Source of the DNA: Laspinema olomoucense D3b
Lineage (GTDB): Bacteria > Cyanobacteriota > Cyanobacteriia > Cyanobacteriales > Laspinemataceae
DNA: 64,000 bases
Direction of reading: 5' to 3'
Assembly: GCF_025370785.1 (NCBI RefSeq)
Contig: NZ_JAMXFA010000016.1
Coordinates: 62,001-126,000 of the forward strand
The notes under the pieces are model-generated. The model was not told where the DNA came from. It worked only from the letters and a program-made list of their open reading frames with translations, and searched no databases. Shown one piece after another: positions 55,482 through 64,000 of this stretch. The position numbers and the translations under genes were made by a program. Numbering within the stretch: position 1 is the stretch's first letter; every line of letters starts with the position of its first letter.

Positions 55482-55640
55482 GAGTCTAACGACTCAGGGA
55501 GGCAATCCGAGGCACGCCTCGGGTCCTCAGGGGGTAAAAACCTGCCTGAGTCTGACCTAGGGATACCGGCTTAATTTATTAGGCCAGAGGAATCGCGATC
55601 GCACTCCAGGCCGGGATCCAACAGTCCCGCTTTGAGCGGG
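55482..55640. ncRNA. Candidate structured RNA upstream of btpA (strand uncertain)
   Basis: Nested pairs: GACTCAGG (55491-55498) with CCTGAGTC (55545-55552); inside it GAGG (55499-55502) with CCTC (55525-55528), which encloses CCGAGG-CACG-CCTCGG (55507-55522). Further hairpins are GGCTTAAT/ATTAGGCC (55568-55585) and CCCGCT/AGCGGG (55626-55640). No protein frame fits. It could be a riboswitch-like leader on the plus strand or an RNA on the minus strand. It matches no RNA family I can recall. Confidence 0.35.
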
Positions 55641-55715
55641 TCAAGACTTACTTAAAAGTCTTTGTCAGTATATTGGTTGACCGAACGTTCTTGTGGCGTC
55701 CGAGATAGTAACAAC

Positions 55716-56567
55716 GTGGACTTAAAACAGCTCTTCAAAACCCCGAATCCGATTATTGGTGTTGTCCATTTACTGCCCCTGCCGACCTCTCCGAGGTGGG
55801 GGGGCAGCCTCAAAACTGTCATTGAGCGAGCCGAGCGAGAGGCCACAGCGTTGGCATCAGGCGGGGTTGATGGTATTATTGTCGAAAATTTCTTTGATGC
55901 TCCCTTTACGAACGGCCAGGTTGATCCAGCCGTAGTGAGTGCCATGACCCTGATCGTGGATCGGCTGATGAACTTGGTAACGGTGCCGATCGGAATCAAC
56001 GTTTTGCGAAATGACGCCCTGAGTGGATTGGCGATCGCCTCCTGTGTCGGTGCCAGCTTTATCCGGGTCAATGTCCTCACTGGGGTCATGGCGACGGACC
56101 AAGGCTTAATCGAAGGACAAGCGCACCAACTGCTGCGCTATCGGCGAGAACTCGGCAGCGAGGTTAAAATCCTGGCCGATGTTTTAGTCAAGCACGCGCG
56201 GCCCTTGGGGTCCCCCAATCTCACCACCGCTGTGCAAGAAACCATTGAGCGCGGTTTAGCCGATGGCGTGATTCTCTCCGGTTGGGCAACTGGGAACCCT
56301 CCGAGTTTTGAGGATTTAGAACTGGCGATCGCTGCAGCTAAAGGCACTCCCGTCTTTATTGGCAGCGGTGCCAACTGGGACAATATTTCTACCTTAATGC
56401 AGGCAGCCAATGGGGTCATTGTCTGTAGTTCCCTCAAACGACATGGACAACTCGAACAACCCGTTGACCCCATCCGCGTCAGTCAATTCGTAGAAGCCAC
56501 TCGCCGGAGTCTCTCTCTCGAAACTCCCTCCGCGTCACTGGCGGCTATCAAGCTGCATTCAGGGTGA
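55716..56567 (+). CDS. btpA: BtpA-family photosystem I biogenesis protein
   Basis: 283 residues from the GTG at 55716; the frame extends to an ATG at 55662, but cyanobacterial BtpA begins MDLKQLF, as here from the GTG. The TIM-barrel sequence is typical of BtpA/SgcQ: TPNPIIGVVHLLPLPTSPR, GGVDGIIVENFFDAPF and KILADVLVKHARPLGSPN. BtpA stabilises the PsaA/PsaB reaction-centre proteins at low temperature in Synechocystis; the mechanism is unclear. A hairpin terminator follows. Confidence 0.93.
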   Translation: MDLKQLFKTPNPIIGVVHLLPLPTSPRWGGSLKTVIERAEREATALASGGVDGIIVENFFDAPFTNGQVDPAVVSAMTLIVDRLMNLVTVPIGINVLRNDALSGLAIASCVGASFIRVNVLTGVMATDQGLIEGQAHQLLRYRRELGSEVKILADVLVKHARPLGSPNLTTAVQETIERGLADGVILSGWATGNPPSFEDLELAIAAAKGTPVFIGSGANWDNISTLMQAANGVIVCSSLKRHGQLEQPVDPIRVSQFVEATRRSLSLETPSASLAAIKLHSG

Positions 56568-56596
56568 GGGCTTTTTGAAAACCACTCCATGAAGGC

Positions 56597-56640
56597 ATCA
56601 GGATGAAGGGGGAAAATTCATCCCTCATCCTGATCCGGCT
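56597..56640 (+). terminator. Intrinsic terminator after btpA
   Basis: ATCAGGATGA (56597-56606) pairs exactly with TCATCCTGAT (56625-56634) around an 18-base loop, then CCGGCTTTTT. Confidence 0.7.
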
Positions 56641-56679
56641 TTTTCATTTGGGTTCCTGAAATCATCCCTCCTCCCTCCT

Positions 56680-56720
56680 CCCCTATCCCTCCCCCTTCAT
56701 CCCCTATCCCTCCCCTTCAT
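56680..56720. repeat. Tandem pyrimidine-rich direct repeat
   Basis: CCCCTATCCCTCCCC followed by (C)TTCAT occurs twice in a row (56680-56700 and 56701-56720). It is part of a longer homopyrimidine tract from about 56664, able in principle to form triplex DNA. Confidence 0.65.
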
Positions 56721-56965
56721 CCTGCCGCACTCATCCTTCGGCCTAGAGCATTCCCCCTTCCCCTGAGCGAATATGCCACAATCAAATTGTCCTGGCTTTG
56801 CTACTTGAGCAATCAAGAGCCATCGTCACAGTCCCATCTGAGGAACAGGGTCGTCAACCCTTGCCTCAGATAGTCGTTGACCTGCCCAAGTCTTAACTGA
56901 CTCAGTTATCGGCAACGGTTCCCTACCCTATAGCAAGTCTCAATTATTCTGACAATAGAATTAAG

Positions 56966-57020
56966 GAGTGGGAGCCGGAAAGCTCCCTACTACTGAAAGG
57001 TCGCTTTCCGGACCCCACTC
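56966..57020 (+). ncRNA. Candidate long hairpin RNA element
   Basis: Arms GAGTGGG-AG-CCGGAAAGC (56966-56983) and GCTTTCCGG-AC-CCCACTC (57003-57020) pair over 16 positions with one two-base mismatch, around a 19-base loop. Further hairpins follow: CCAGGAA/TTCCTGG at 57059-57085 and AAACTG/CAGTTT near 57090-57112. No gene lies inside. An unknown small RNA or a repeat is possible. Confidence 0.3.
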
Positions 57021-57318
57021 ACGCCTAAAAATTGTCCAATTCATCGAGACGCGCTATATCCAGGAATACGAAGCAAGTTCCTGGCTCTAAAACTGGATCG
57101 TTAAACAGTTTTACCCCGATGAAGACCGTCTGTTCAACAATAGTAGCGACCGATAACATGATTTAAGGGGTTACCACTCCGGGAACGGAAGGGGTGCCTA
57201 CCCCAAAAAATACTATGCGTACAGGGTAAAACGTTTGAGGCGGTAATTGTCCCGTTGAAAGTGCATCACAAAAGCACCCCAGGCCAAGTCACCCCAAGGC
57301 GATAGTAATCCTCAATGC

Positions 57319-57347
57319 TCACGGGGGTTTAACCCCTGTGATGCGCT
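57319..57347 (+). terminator. Terminator-like hairpin 50 bases before the VKOR gene
   Basis: TCACGGGGGTT pairs with AACCCCTGTGA (57319-57341), including one G-U pair, then TGCGCTTTT. It may end an upstream RNA or act as an attenuator of the following gene. Confidence 0.4.
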
Positions 57348-57398
57348 TTTCCTCCGAGGTTTAAAAACTCTCGGTTTGCAAATTACCAAATTTTTCTT

Positions 57399-58367
57399 AT
57401 GAGTCGCCGACGTTCTACTCCGTGGATTTACCGCTGGTCGCGTCATATTATTGGCGCGATCGCCGTTTTAGGTCTTTTAGAAACCGCTTTTTTGACCATC
57501 GTTGAGTTTACCGGATCCGCTGCGGCAGTTTGTCCCACCACCGGCTGCCAAATTGTCCTGGAAAGCGAATATGCCAAAATCTTTGGGTTGCCCCTCACCC
57601 TATTTGGTTTTCTAGGCTATACCACAATGGCGATTTTGGCCTTTGCTCCCCTATTAATCAAAGAAGAGACCCAAAAAGGGTTGAAATCGCAGGTAGACAA
57701 CACATCCTGGTTGCTGATGTTTGCGATCGCCTCCGCCATGCTGGTGTTTAGTCTATACCTGACATACATCATGTTTTTTACCCTGCAAGCAGTCTGTCCT
57801 TACTGCATGGTTTCGGCAGTCTTTTCAGTCTTGCTGTTTGTCTTAACCATCATTGGCCGCGATTGGCCCGATCGCGGCCAACTGTTCTTTATCGGCATTA
57901 TTGTCGGCATGATTACCCTGATTAGCGCCTTGGGGGTCTATGCCAGTGTCAATAACCCAGGGACCCAAGTTTCTGCCGACAACTCCATCGTTCAGCGTCA
58001 GGCTGGACGCCCCCCCTCCAATACAGGCTGGCCGATTTCCACCTCCTCCGGTGAAGCTGAAATCGCCTTAGCCCAACATCTGAGTGCAGTGGGGGCAAAA
58101 AACTATAGTGCCTATTGGTGTCCGCATTGCCATGAACAAAAGGAACTGTTTGGAAAACAAGCAGTGAGTGAGATTAACTACATTGAATGCGACCCCCTGG
58201 GCAAAAATCCCCAACCTCAACTCTGTAAATCAGTTGGAATTGAAGGATTTCCCACCTGGATCATTAACGGGGAAAAATATCCAGGGGTGCGATCGCTCTC
58301 TGAATTAGCGGAATTGTCCGGCTATCAAGGGCCAAGTAACTTTAAAAACGTCTTACCGAGTCCCTAA
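57399..58367 (+). CDS. VKOR-thioredoxin fusion (LTO1-like)
   Basis: 322 residues. The N-terminal membrane part has about five helices with the VKOR cysteines C45 and C50 (VCPTTGCQIV) and the redox CPYC motif (C133 and C136). It continues as a thioredoxin-like domain with CPHC (C241 and C244). This is the cyanobacterial form of the plant thylakoid LTO1. It passes electrons from quinone to disulfide bonds, oxidising lumenal cysteines such as those of PsbO and of c-type cytochrome maturation proteins. Confidence 0.95.
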   Translation: MSRRRSTPWIYRWSRHIIGAIAVLGLLETAFLTIVEFTGSAAAVCPTTGCQIVLESEYAKIFGLPLTLFGFLGYTTMAILAFAPLLIKEETQKGLKSQVDNTSWLLMFAIASAMLVFSLYLTYIMFFTLQAVCPYCMVSAVFSVLLFVLTIIGRDWPDRGQLFFIGIIVGMITLISALGVYASVNNPGTQVSADNSIVQRQAGRPPSNTGWPISTSSGEAEIALAQHLSAVGAKNYSAYWCPHCHEQKELFGKQAVSEINYIECDPLGKNPQPQLCKSVGIEGFPTWIINGEKYPGVRSLSELAELSGYQGPSNFKNVLPSP

Positions 58368-58490
58368 CCTACCCTAAACCCCAGGATCCGAGAAATTCCC
58401 AATGCGGTTTGAGGCTGGACTCGCACGGGGAAAGTCCGGATCCCAGTCCTTTTTCTAAGCAGATTAAATCCCCTCAAAAGCTAGTATTTC

Positions 58491-60737
58491 ATGAAAATGC
58501 AGCCCCTTAAAGGTCCAAAACTACTCTGGAGTGCCCTGACGCAACGGTGGCAACAAAGACTTCCCGACTGGAGTGGGAGCATTTGGCTTCCCTTTAAGGC
58601 GGTTGTCGGTGTGGCCGGGTTTGTGTTGATTTTGCGCTCCACGGGACTGTTGCAGTCTCTGGAATGGGCGGCTTATGACCAGATGTTTCGTTGGCGTCCC
58701 CCGGAACCGAGGGACGATCGCATCCTGATTGTGGGAATTAACGAAACCGATATCCGGGAATTCCAAACCTGGCCGATTTCCGATCGCGTCTTAGCTGAAC
58801 TGCTGCAAAAACTGGATAGCTACTCTCCCCGGGCGATCGGTCTGGATCTCTATCGAGATATTCCAGCCGAACCCGGTTACGCTGAGTTACAACAGGTCTT
58901 TGCCACTACCCCTAATCTGATTGGCATTGAAGAGGTGCCGATCGGTACCAACCTCATCGGGGTCCGTCCTCCGAAAGTTTTGGCGCAATTGGATGCGGTG
59001 GGATTTAACAATGTGGCGATCGATTCCGATGGCAACATCCGCCGTAATCTGCTTTATCTATGGAGTGAGGAGAAAACCTACCAAAGTTTTGCCTTAAAAC
59101 TGGCCTTGATCTATCTGCAAGGGGAAGGGATTAAACTTGAACCCTCATCTGAGCATCCCAAGCATTTCCAACTCGGTCCTCACACCTTTCCTCGGTTTGA
59201 AGCCAATGATGGACCCTATATCGGCCAAGATAATGGGGGTTATCAACTACTGGCTAATTTTCATCTGGGACCCCCGGGTAAGTCTGAACTGGTCCCCTAT
59301 CGCGAGGTCTCCATGAGGGATGTGTTAGAGGGTAAGGTTCCAGGGGATTGGGTGCGCGATCGCGTGGTCTTGATCGGTTCAACCGCTACAAGTATCAATG
59401 ATTTTTTCTATACCCCCCATAGTGCGGGATTGTTCCAGGCCCCTAAAAAAGTCTTTGGGGTCCAGCTTCATGCCAATTTTGTCAGCCAAATCATCAGTGC
59501 GGCTTTAAATGACCGTGCTCCCTCGATTTTTTTCTGGTCTGAACCCCTCGAATGGCTGTGGATTGTGCTCTGGGCGATCGCCGGTGCCTTCATCAGTTCC
59601 ACCGGGCGATCGCCACTTCGCCTAACGGCGAGTATCCTCCTGGCTTCCTTAACCCTCTTCGGTAGCGCTACCCTGCTCTTTTTAATAGGCTGGTGGGTCC
59701 CCTTAATTCCTCCCCTCTTAACCCTCTTATGTTCCGCCGGATTGCTCACTTCTTATATTGCTTATCATGAAGAAAAATTAAAACGCTCTTTTGCCGAATC
59801 CAAAGACTTTTTAGACCAAATCATCAATACCATCCCCGACCCCATTTTTGTTAAAGATAAAAACCACCACTGGATTGTCTTAAATGATGCCTATTGTAAA
59901 CTCATTGGCTATCCTTTACAAGTAGTTCTTGAAAAATCGGATTATGAAATTTTTTCCACCGATGAAGCTAATCTCTTTTGGCAGGAAGATGAATGGGTCT
60001 TGACCACAGGTTTACCCCATGAAAATGAAGCCAAGTTGACCGATGCCACGGGAACGCTACATTATATTGCCACAAAACGGTCTTTGCATAAAGATTCAGC
60101 CGGAAATGTCTTCTTAGTGGGGGTGATTCGAGACATTACTGAACGCAAGAAGATGGAAGAAGAACTCAAACGCACGGCTTCAGAATTGGCTCAGTCTTAC
60201 CAAGAATTAAAAGTCTCTGAAGACCGATTGCGCCACCAAGCCTATCACGATACTCTAACCAATCTTCCCAACCGAAAATTATTCTCTGATCGGCTCAATC
60301 AAGCCTTAGAATGGGCGGCGATTAATCACCAAATTGTAGCAGTTTTATTTATTGATTTAGATGGGTTTAAACAAATTAATGATACCCTCGGACATGACAG
60401 CGGCGACTTGTTATTGAAAGAAGTGGCGCGACGACTCACTGCCTGTTTGCGGGGGAGTGACACGGTGGCACGTCTGGGGGGTGATGAGTTTACCGTGATT
60501 TTACCGGCAATTCCTCGGCAGCAAGATGTGGCGAGTGTGGCGCAGAAGATTATGACGACTTTGGGGGAACCCGTTGCGATCGCTGGAGACTTGATTCATG
60601 TCACCGCTAGTATCGGAATTAGCTTGTACCCCTTGAATGGGGAAGATGCAGATACCTTAATTAAGCGTGCAGACGCGGCGATGTACCGTTCTAAAGAACT
60701 CGGTAAAAATCAATATGAATTTTATGAAGTTTCCTAA
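58491..60737 (+). CDS. CHASE2-PAS-GGDEF diguanylate cyclase
   Basis: 748 residues. A transmembrane helix near 36-56 and three C-terminal membrane helices (about 350-430) flank a periplasmic CHASE2 sensor domain (GLLQSLEWAAYDQMFRWRP, then ILIVGINETDI). A PAS domain (about 440-555) and a coiled coil lead to the GGDEF domain (about 575-745) with an intact GGDEF signature (RLGGDEF) and RxxD I-site (RGSD) five residues before. It makes c-di-GMP in response to an outside signal. No phosphodiesterase domain is attached. Confidence 0.95.
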   Translation: MKMQPLKGPKLLWSALTQRWQQRLPDWSGSIWLPFKAVVGVAGFVLILRSTGLLQSLEWAAYDQMFRWRPPEPRDDRILIVGINETDIREFQTWPISDRVLAELLQKLDSYSPRAIGLDLYRDIPAEPGYAELQQVFATTPNLIGIEEVPIGTNLIGVRPPKVLAQLDAVGFNNVAIDSDGNIRRNLLYLWSEEKTYQSFALKLALIYLQGEGIKLEPSSEHPKHFQLGPHTFPRFEANDGPYIGQDNGGYQLLANFHLGPPGKSELVPYREVSMRDVLEGKVPGDWVRDRVVLIGSTATSINDFFYTPHSAGLFQAPKKVFGVQLHANFVSQIISAALNDRAPSIFFWSEPLEWLWIVLWAIAGAFISSTGRSPLRLTASILLASLTLFGSATLLFLIGWWVPLIPPLLTLLCSAGLLTSYIAYHEEKLKRSFAESKDFLDQIINTIPDPIFVKDKNHHWIVLNDAYCKLIGYPLQVVLEKSDYEIFSTDEANLFWQEDEWVLTTGLPHENEAKLTDATGTLHYIATKRSLHKDSAGNVFLVGVIRDITERKKMEEELKRTASELAQSYQELKVSEDRLRHQAYHDTLTNLPNRKLFSDRLNQALEWAAINHQIVAVLFIDLDGFKQINDTLGHDSGDLLLKEVARRLTACLRGSDTVARLGGDEFTVILPAIPRQQDVASVAQKIMTTLGEPVAIAGDLIHVTASIGISLYPLNGEDADTLIKRADAAMYRSKELGKNQYEFYEVS

Positions 60738-61216
60738 ACTTCCGGACCCGGTAAGCACAGGGATCAAGGATATCGAGGAGTTCTCTCTAGATCCACAGCG
60801 GGTTAATTTTGCCACCCTAGATCCACCATTAAACGGGGGGGGATATTAGGATTGATGATGAGAAATATTAATGTATGTTAAGAATTGAATCAATCACGAC
60901 ACAAACTCTATACCTAAACCCTATTGTCAAGGTTACTAGACATTTTAGAAAACATCTACTGAGTCACCACAGCCGCGTAAGAGTAAATACGGATACCCCT
61001 GAACCTGAGCGGACTTCAACGGTGGAGAATTTCATTGAAATCACAGGTTTTAACCCCGTGACCTAGCTCTAACCCCTCAAAAACTTCCTCGGTAAATCCA
61101 CGGTACCCCTCCAAAAATTTTTTTTCAGCTACTGGACAAATACGTGAATCTACTGATAAACTAATACCACAGGGGGACATCTACTAGGAAGGTTATTTTA
61201 TGGGGTCAAGGGTGTT
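60738..61216. other. Intergenic, no gene recognised
   Basis: 479 bases. A 63-codon plus-strand frame (60875-61066) has no coding character or SD. A GGAAGG just upstream of the small secreted-protein gene may be its ribosome site, although spaced too far. Confidence 0.4.
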
Positions 61217-61441
61217 ATGTTTACGTTACTTCGCTCTAGTACAATCACTCTCTTTTCAATTAGCAGCTTGCTAGGGACAACCCTGGCCCTCACGAGCTGG
61301 CCAACGAGTTTGACTCCTGAATCGCTCCGGAATACAACCGGCTCGAATCTGGAGATTTCCATTGCTGAATATGAACCGCCAAGGCCGGGTAACGGCAAGC
61401 CCCAGGGTGAAACCCCTGGAGCTGGAACCCGCTACATTTAG
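61217..61441 (+). CDS. Small secreted protein ending in a DUF928-like motif
   Basis: 74 residues. The signal-peptide-like core (TITLFSISSLLGTTLALTSW) is followed by a short tail ending PPRPGNGKPQGETPGAGTR. That tail resembles the conserved front end of DUF928 proteins (P-P-x-x-G-x-P-x-x-R-x-x-G-x-G-(S/T)-R), which are exported cyanobacterial proteins. DUF928 proteins are normally about 200 residues, so this may be a truncated copy or a genuine short peptide. The reading frame stops right after AGTRYI. Confidence 0.45.
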   Translation: MFTLLRSSTITLFSISSLLGTTLALTSWPTSLTPESLRNTTGSNLEISIAEYEPPRPGNGKPQGETPGAGTRYI

Positions 61442-61588
61442 TTCTAAGACTTGCCCTCGGAATTTAGGGACAAACCCTCCCGTTGCTTTAAACCCGGGCC
61501 TACTCCTGACGCTTCACCGGATATTTATAGGAGAGCCCCACCTAAGACTCAGTGAAAGAAATAGCTATCGGCAGAAATGGCAGGACCA

Positions 61589-63310
61589 TCAAAGGGGAAT
61601 CCTGCGCCAAGATTGGTTTTGAACCACAGTATGAGCTTGCCAACTGGGATCCGTATGGGGATAATCTAAGCGATAGTGACCCCCACGACTTTCGGTTCTA
61701 AACATGGCACTGGTGAGAATCAAGTAGGCTCCATCCAGTAAATTGCGGGTTTCCGACCACTGAACGAGCAGTTCATTGGCATTGGGGATGGAAAAACTGA
61801 CCCTCTGACCAACCACCGGCTTTAATAAATATTGAGACAGAGGAAGGGCGGCAAATTCAGCTTGCCAGGTGTTAATTTGCCCGATCGCCGCTTCTAAGGC
61901 CGCTTGTCCCCGCACAATTCCCGCACTTTGCCAAACCAGCAACGGTAGCGATCGCCGCAGTTGTTGAATATAAGCTTGTTGTGCGGGTAAATCTTTCCCC
62001 AATCGATTACTCTCTAAGGTCACCGTCTCTTCCTCAACCCCTTCTCCCCGATTGGGATCAATTTCAATGGCCCCTAACTGAGCACCAAACACGAGACATT
62101 CCAGCAAAGAATTACTCGCTAAGCGATTCGCACCATGCACGCCGGTATTGGTCGTTTCCCCCACCGCATACAAACCGGGAATCGAAGTGCGTCCGTACAA
62201 ATCTGTTTGAACCCCACCCATCCAGTAATGGGCCGCTGGTGCCACCGGAATGGGTTCCCTAAACAAATCGACTCCCCAAGTTTGACAAACCTGGATAATA
62301 TTCGGAAAGCGATGGCGAATCCGCTCGTCGGAAATCGGGCGCAAATCTAGCCAAACACATCCCGGGGTGGGGTCAGTGCCCCAATTCTGAAGATGCATAA
62401 AAATCGAGCGACTGACCACATCTCGCGGTGCCAATTCTCCCGCCGGATGGTAATCAAACATGAAGCGATAGCCGCGATCGTCGAGCAAATGAGCGCCCTC
62501 ACCCCGGACTGCCTCACTGATTAAAAATCGGGGAGCGTCCGCTTTGGTGAGTGCGGTGGGATGAAACTGAAAAAATTCTAAATCTCTTAAAACTGCACCG
62601 GCACGCCATGCCATTGCTACCCCGTCCCCGGTACTGACTGAAGGATTGGTGGTTTGGGCGAAGACTTGACCACCGCCGCCGGTAGCGAGAACTACAGCAC
62701 CAGCACGCACCCAGTAAATCTGACCCTGATACACTAGGCGGACGCCTTGACAGCGTTCGGTCTCTGGGTCAATCCACAGATTCAAAACAACGGCATTTTC
62801 GATCGCCTGAATATTGGGGCAGCTCAAGACCCGACTGCTCAGGACGCTGACAATGGCTCGACCCGTGGTATCTGCTGCATGAAGAACGCGGCGGTGGGAG
62901 TGAGCAGCTTCTAGGGTTAAGGCTAAGGTTCCTTGATTGTCCCGGTCGAAGGCTACACCCAGTTTTAGCAAGTTTTGAACACAGTTAGGTGCTTGTTCGG
63001 CGAGAAACTTGACGGCTTCTAGATCACACAACCCAGCACCGGCAACGAGGGTATCTTCGATATGGAACTTGGGAGAATCATCGGGGGCGATCGCAGCGGC
63101 TATACCCCCCTGCGCCCAATCGCTTGCGGAAATCGGCAAGCTATCTTTGGCAATTAAACCCACGCGGTAAGTATCAGGAAGGCACAGGGCTGCATACAAA
63201 CCCGCAGCACCAGCGCCGACAACCAATACATCAAAAGTGGTGGGTATCCTCTGATTGAGACCGGGATCGAACTGTGACGGATTGCTCAATGAAAAATCGC
63301 CCCTTGTCAA
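61589..63310 (-). CDS. nadB: L-aspartate oxidase
   Basis: 573 residues, family length. N-terminal FAD dinucleotide fold VLVVGAGAAGLYAAL, a second FAD contact SDWAQGGIAAAIA, the active-site region MAWRAGAVLRDLEFFQFHPTAL, and HYWMGGVQTDLYGRTSIPGLYAVGE; the EGAHLLDDRGYRF stretch is also typical. It oxidises L-aspartate to iminoaspartate with fumarate or oxygen, the first step of NAD synthesis. The C-terminal helical domain is present. The nadA and nadC genes are not adjacent. Confidence 0.95.
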   Translation of the reverse strand: MTRGDFSLSNPSQFDPGLNQRIPTTFDVLVVGAGAAGLYAALCLPDTYRVGLIAKDSLPISASDWAQGGIAAAIAPDDSPKFHIEDTLVAGAGLCDLEAVKFLAEQAPNCVQNLLKLGVAFDRDNQGTLALTLEAAHSHRRVLHAADTTGRAIVSVLSSRVLSCPNIQAIENAVVLNLWIDPETERCQGVRLVYQGQIYWVRAGAVVLATGGGGQVFAQTTNPSVSTGDGVAMAWRAGAVLRDLEFFQFHPTALTKADAPRFLISEAVRGEGAHLLDDRGYRFMFDYHPAGELAPRDVVSRSIFMHLQNWGTDPTPGCVWLDLRPISDERIRHRFPNIIQVCQTWGVDLFREPIPVAPAAHYWMGGVQTDLYGRTSIPGLYAVGETTNTGVHGANRLASNSLLECLVFGAQLGAIEIDPNRGEGVEEETVTLESNRLGKDLPAQQAYIQQLRRSLPLLVWQSAGIVRGQAALEAAIGQINTWQAEFAALPLSQYLLKPVVGQRVSFSIPNANELLVQWSETRNLLDGAYLILTSAMFRTESRGGHYRLDYPHTDPSWQAHTVVQNQSWRRIPL

Positions 63311-63495
63311 GTAGTTGAGCCGATTCTATAGGGCTGGGTAAATCTAGGGGAGCATTCGGGTCGCCGTAGCACGTTTGTCTCCCTAACCCTCCGGGGTCTT
63401 GCATCGGGGTCCAAGGGCCTACTGCCTATTGCTCCAATGATTTAGAAGCCCTATAGAAGCTCTTTATATTACCTTAATGGACAAAGGACGAAATT

Positions 63496-63533
63496 AACGA
63501 TCTCTGTGTGTTCTACCGGAACAGGAGATCGTT
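63496..63533 (-). terminator. Hairpin at the end of psbU
   Basis: AACGATCTC (63496-63504) and its complement (63525-63533) enclose a 20-base loop and overlap the psbU stop. On the minus strand it is followed by TTAATTTCG, so the U-run is poor. Confidence 0.55.
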
Positions 63534-63961
63534 TAGTAATAGCCGTTATTGATGCGATCGTCGCCTTCAATTAACGAGACTTCAGGGTCGGTGACGGTAA
63601 ATTTATCCAGATTGGCTTGTAGCAATTCTTTTTGGCGATCGCTCAGGCTGGGAATGCTTAAAACATCCTCAACTTTCTCGTAGGGGGCATTTTGGACAAT
63701 TAACCCCGCCAGGGTGGGATACAGTCCCCGATACTGCCGGAAAGCCCGAACGTTGGTGTTATTTAAGTCAATTTTTTCGCCAAACTCACTCGCCAGCTTA
63801 TCATCGATGGGATTGCGATACTGGGGTTGCGAGACTAAAATCGTGGATTGTAAGGATATCCCCCTCCAGCCCGCAGCGGCTGCATTTTGAGGAAATCCTA
63901 ACCATCCCAGACAACCCACGACTAAGCCGAAGACTGCGACCAGGCGAACCAATCTTTGCAT
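63533..63961 (-). CDS. psbU: Photosystem II 12 kDa extrinsic protein PsbU
   Basis: 142 residues. The signal peptide ([25 protein letters not shown]) targets the thylakoid lumen. The mature part has the PsbU sequence [45 protein letters not shown] and ends near [10 protein letters not shown]-like [11 protein letters not shown]. PsbU stabilises the oxygen-evolving cluster with PsbO and PsbV in cyanobacteria and red algae. It has the helix-hairpin-helix-like core typical of the family. The ATG at 63961 lies close to the window edge, so the promoter may be partly outside. Confidence 0.96.
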   Translation of the reverse strand: MQRLVRLVAVFGLVVGCLGWLGFPQNAAAAGWRGISLQSTILVSQPQYRNPIDDKLASEFGEKIDLNNTNVRAFRQYRGLYPTLAGLIVQNAPYEKVEDVLSIPSLSDRQKELLQANLDKFTVTDPEVSLIEGDDRINNGYY

Positions 63962-64000
63962 AACTTTATTCCTTTGTTTCTCATAAACAGCCTTTTAATA

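Larger units (their letters stand above)
54885..55715. other. Long spacer between DUF58 and btpA with candidate RNA
   Basis: About 830 bases without a convincing gene. It contains a weak minus-strand terminator (55250-55275) and the nested-hairpin region 55482-55640 described separately. The plus-strand frame 55177-55395 has no coding character. Confidence 0.5.
56568..57398. other. Long spacer between btpA and the VKOR gene with several hairpins
   Basis: It holds the btpA terminator (56597-56640), pyrimidine-rich direct repeats (56680-56720), a large hairpin (56966-57020), other hairpins to 57210 and a terminator-like stem at 57319. No coding frame is convincing. Confidence 0.5.

Noticed and set aside
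60875-61066. 63-codon plus-strand frame
   Set aside because: No SD and no recognisable motif; treated as intergenic.
1-64000. tRNA and rRNA genes
   Set aside because: No T-arm GGTTCGAATC-type box with matching acceptor arms was found in any intergenic region.

Overview
The window is chromosomal DNA of a cyanobacterium, most likely a filamentous, non-heterocystous Oscillatoria/Phormidium-like species. The evidence is the very frequent HIP1 octamer GCGATCGC, cyanobacterial marker genes (psbU, btpA, an Hlip, DUF2605/DUF2973/DUF3531/DUF1257 proteins, a VKOR-thioredoxin fusion) and repeat families common in large filamentous cyanobacteria: GACAAAT-type heptamer arrays, palindromes around ACGACTTCAGTCGT, and GGCGATTCGCGAATCGCC. 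No tRNA, rRNA, CRISPR array, transposase or phage gene was recognised.

Layout. 0-6.5 kb: the end of a Gfo/Idh/MocA oxidoreductase, small hypotheticals, a MORN-repeat protein, a proline-rich lipoprotein and a methyltransferase. 6.4-20 kb: a minus-strand operon of five large exported proteins. Three have DUF11-type beta-sandwich repeats, one is a short coupled DUF11-like protein, and one is a 1561-residue Ig-like plus outer-membrane beta-barrel protein. 20.4-29 kb: cutA, a TPR-CHAT protease-like protein, an hli gene with a perfect HLR1/RpaB site, a Uma2 protein, a sigma-like protein, a VOC-like membrane protein and a LysR regulator. 29.3-31.8 kb: a three-gene signalling operon (response regulator, CheC-type phosphatase, PAS-GAF-GGDEF cyclase) joined by ATGA overlaps. 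32-41.6 kb: housekeeping and small conserved genes (rsmG, an ABC ATPase, Nudix, Uma2, HNH, thrS, DUF4058). 41.7-48.3 kb: a minus-strand island with a degenerate-STAND protein, a MoxR AAA+ ATPase, a SAV_2336-N/vWA protein, a decayed MNT-HEPN toxin-antitoxin pair and a HEAT-repeat protein. 48.3-49 kb: a dense cluster of dispersed palindromic repeats. 49-51.5 kb: RHH protein, Ycf46-like AAA ATPase, DUF1257/Ycf35. 51.6-64 kb: a membrane protein, CysQ-like phosphatase, DUF58, btpA, VKOR/LTO1, CHASE2-PAS-GGDEF, nadB and psbU.

The two best candidates for an interesting system are the exported DUF11/beta-barrel operon (about 13.6 kb, translationally coupled, with repeat DNA built into a start region) and the iSTAND-MoxR-vWA-HEAT island, which fits the MoxR-vWA conflict systems of multicellular bacteria. 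Inside that island both genes of an MNT-HEPN module carry one early nonsense codon each. Three long intergenic stretches (20.77-20.96, 55.48-55.64 and 56.97-57.35 kb) fold into nested hairpins and may encode structured RNAs. All functional calls come from reading motifs and recalling families; no database search was run.
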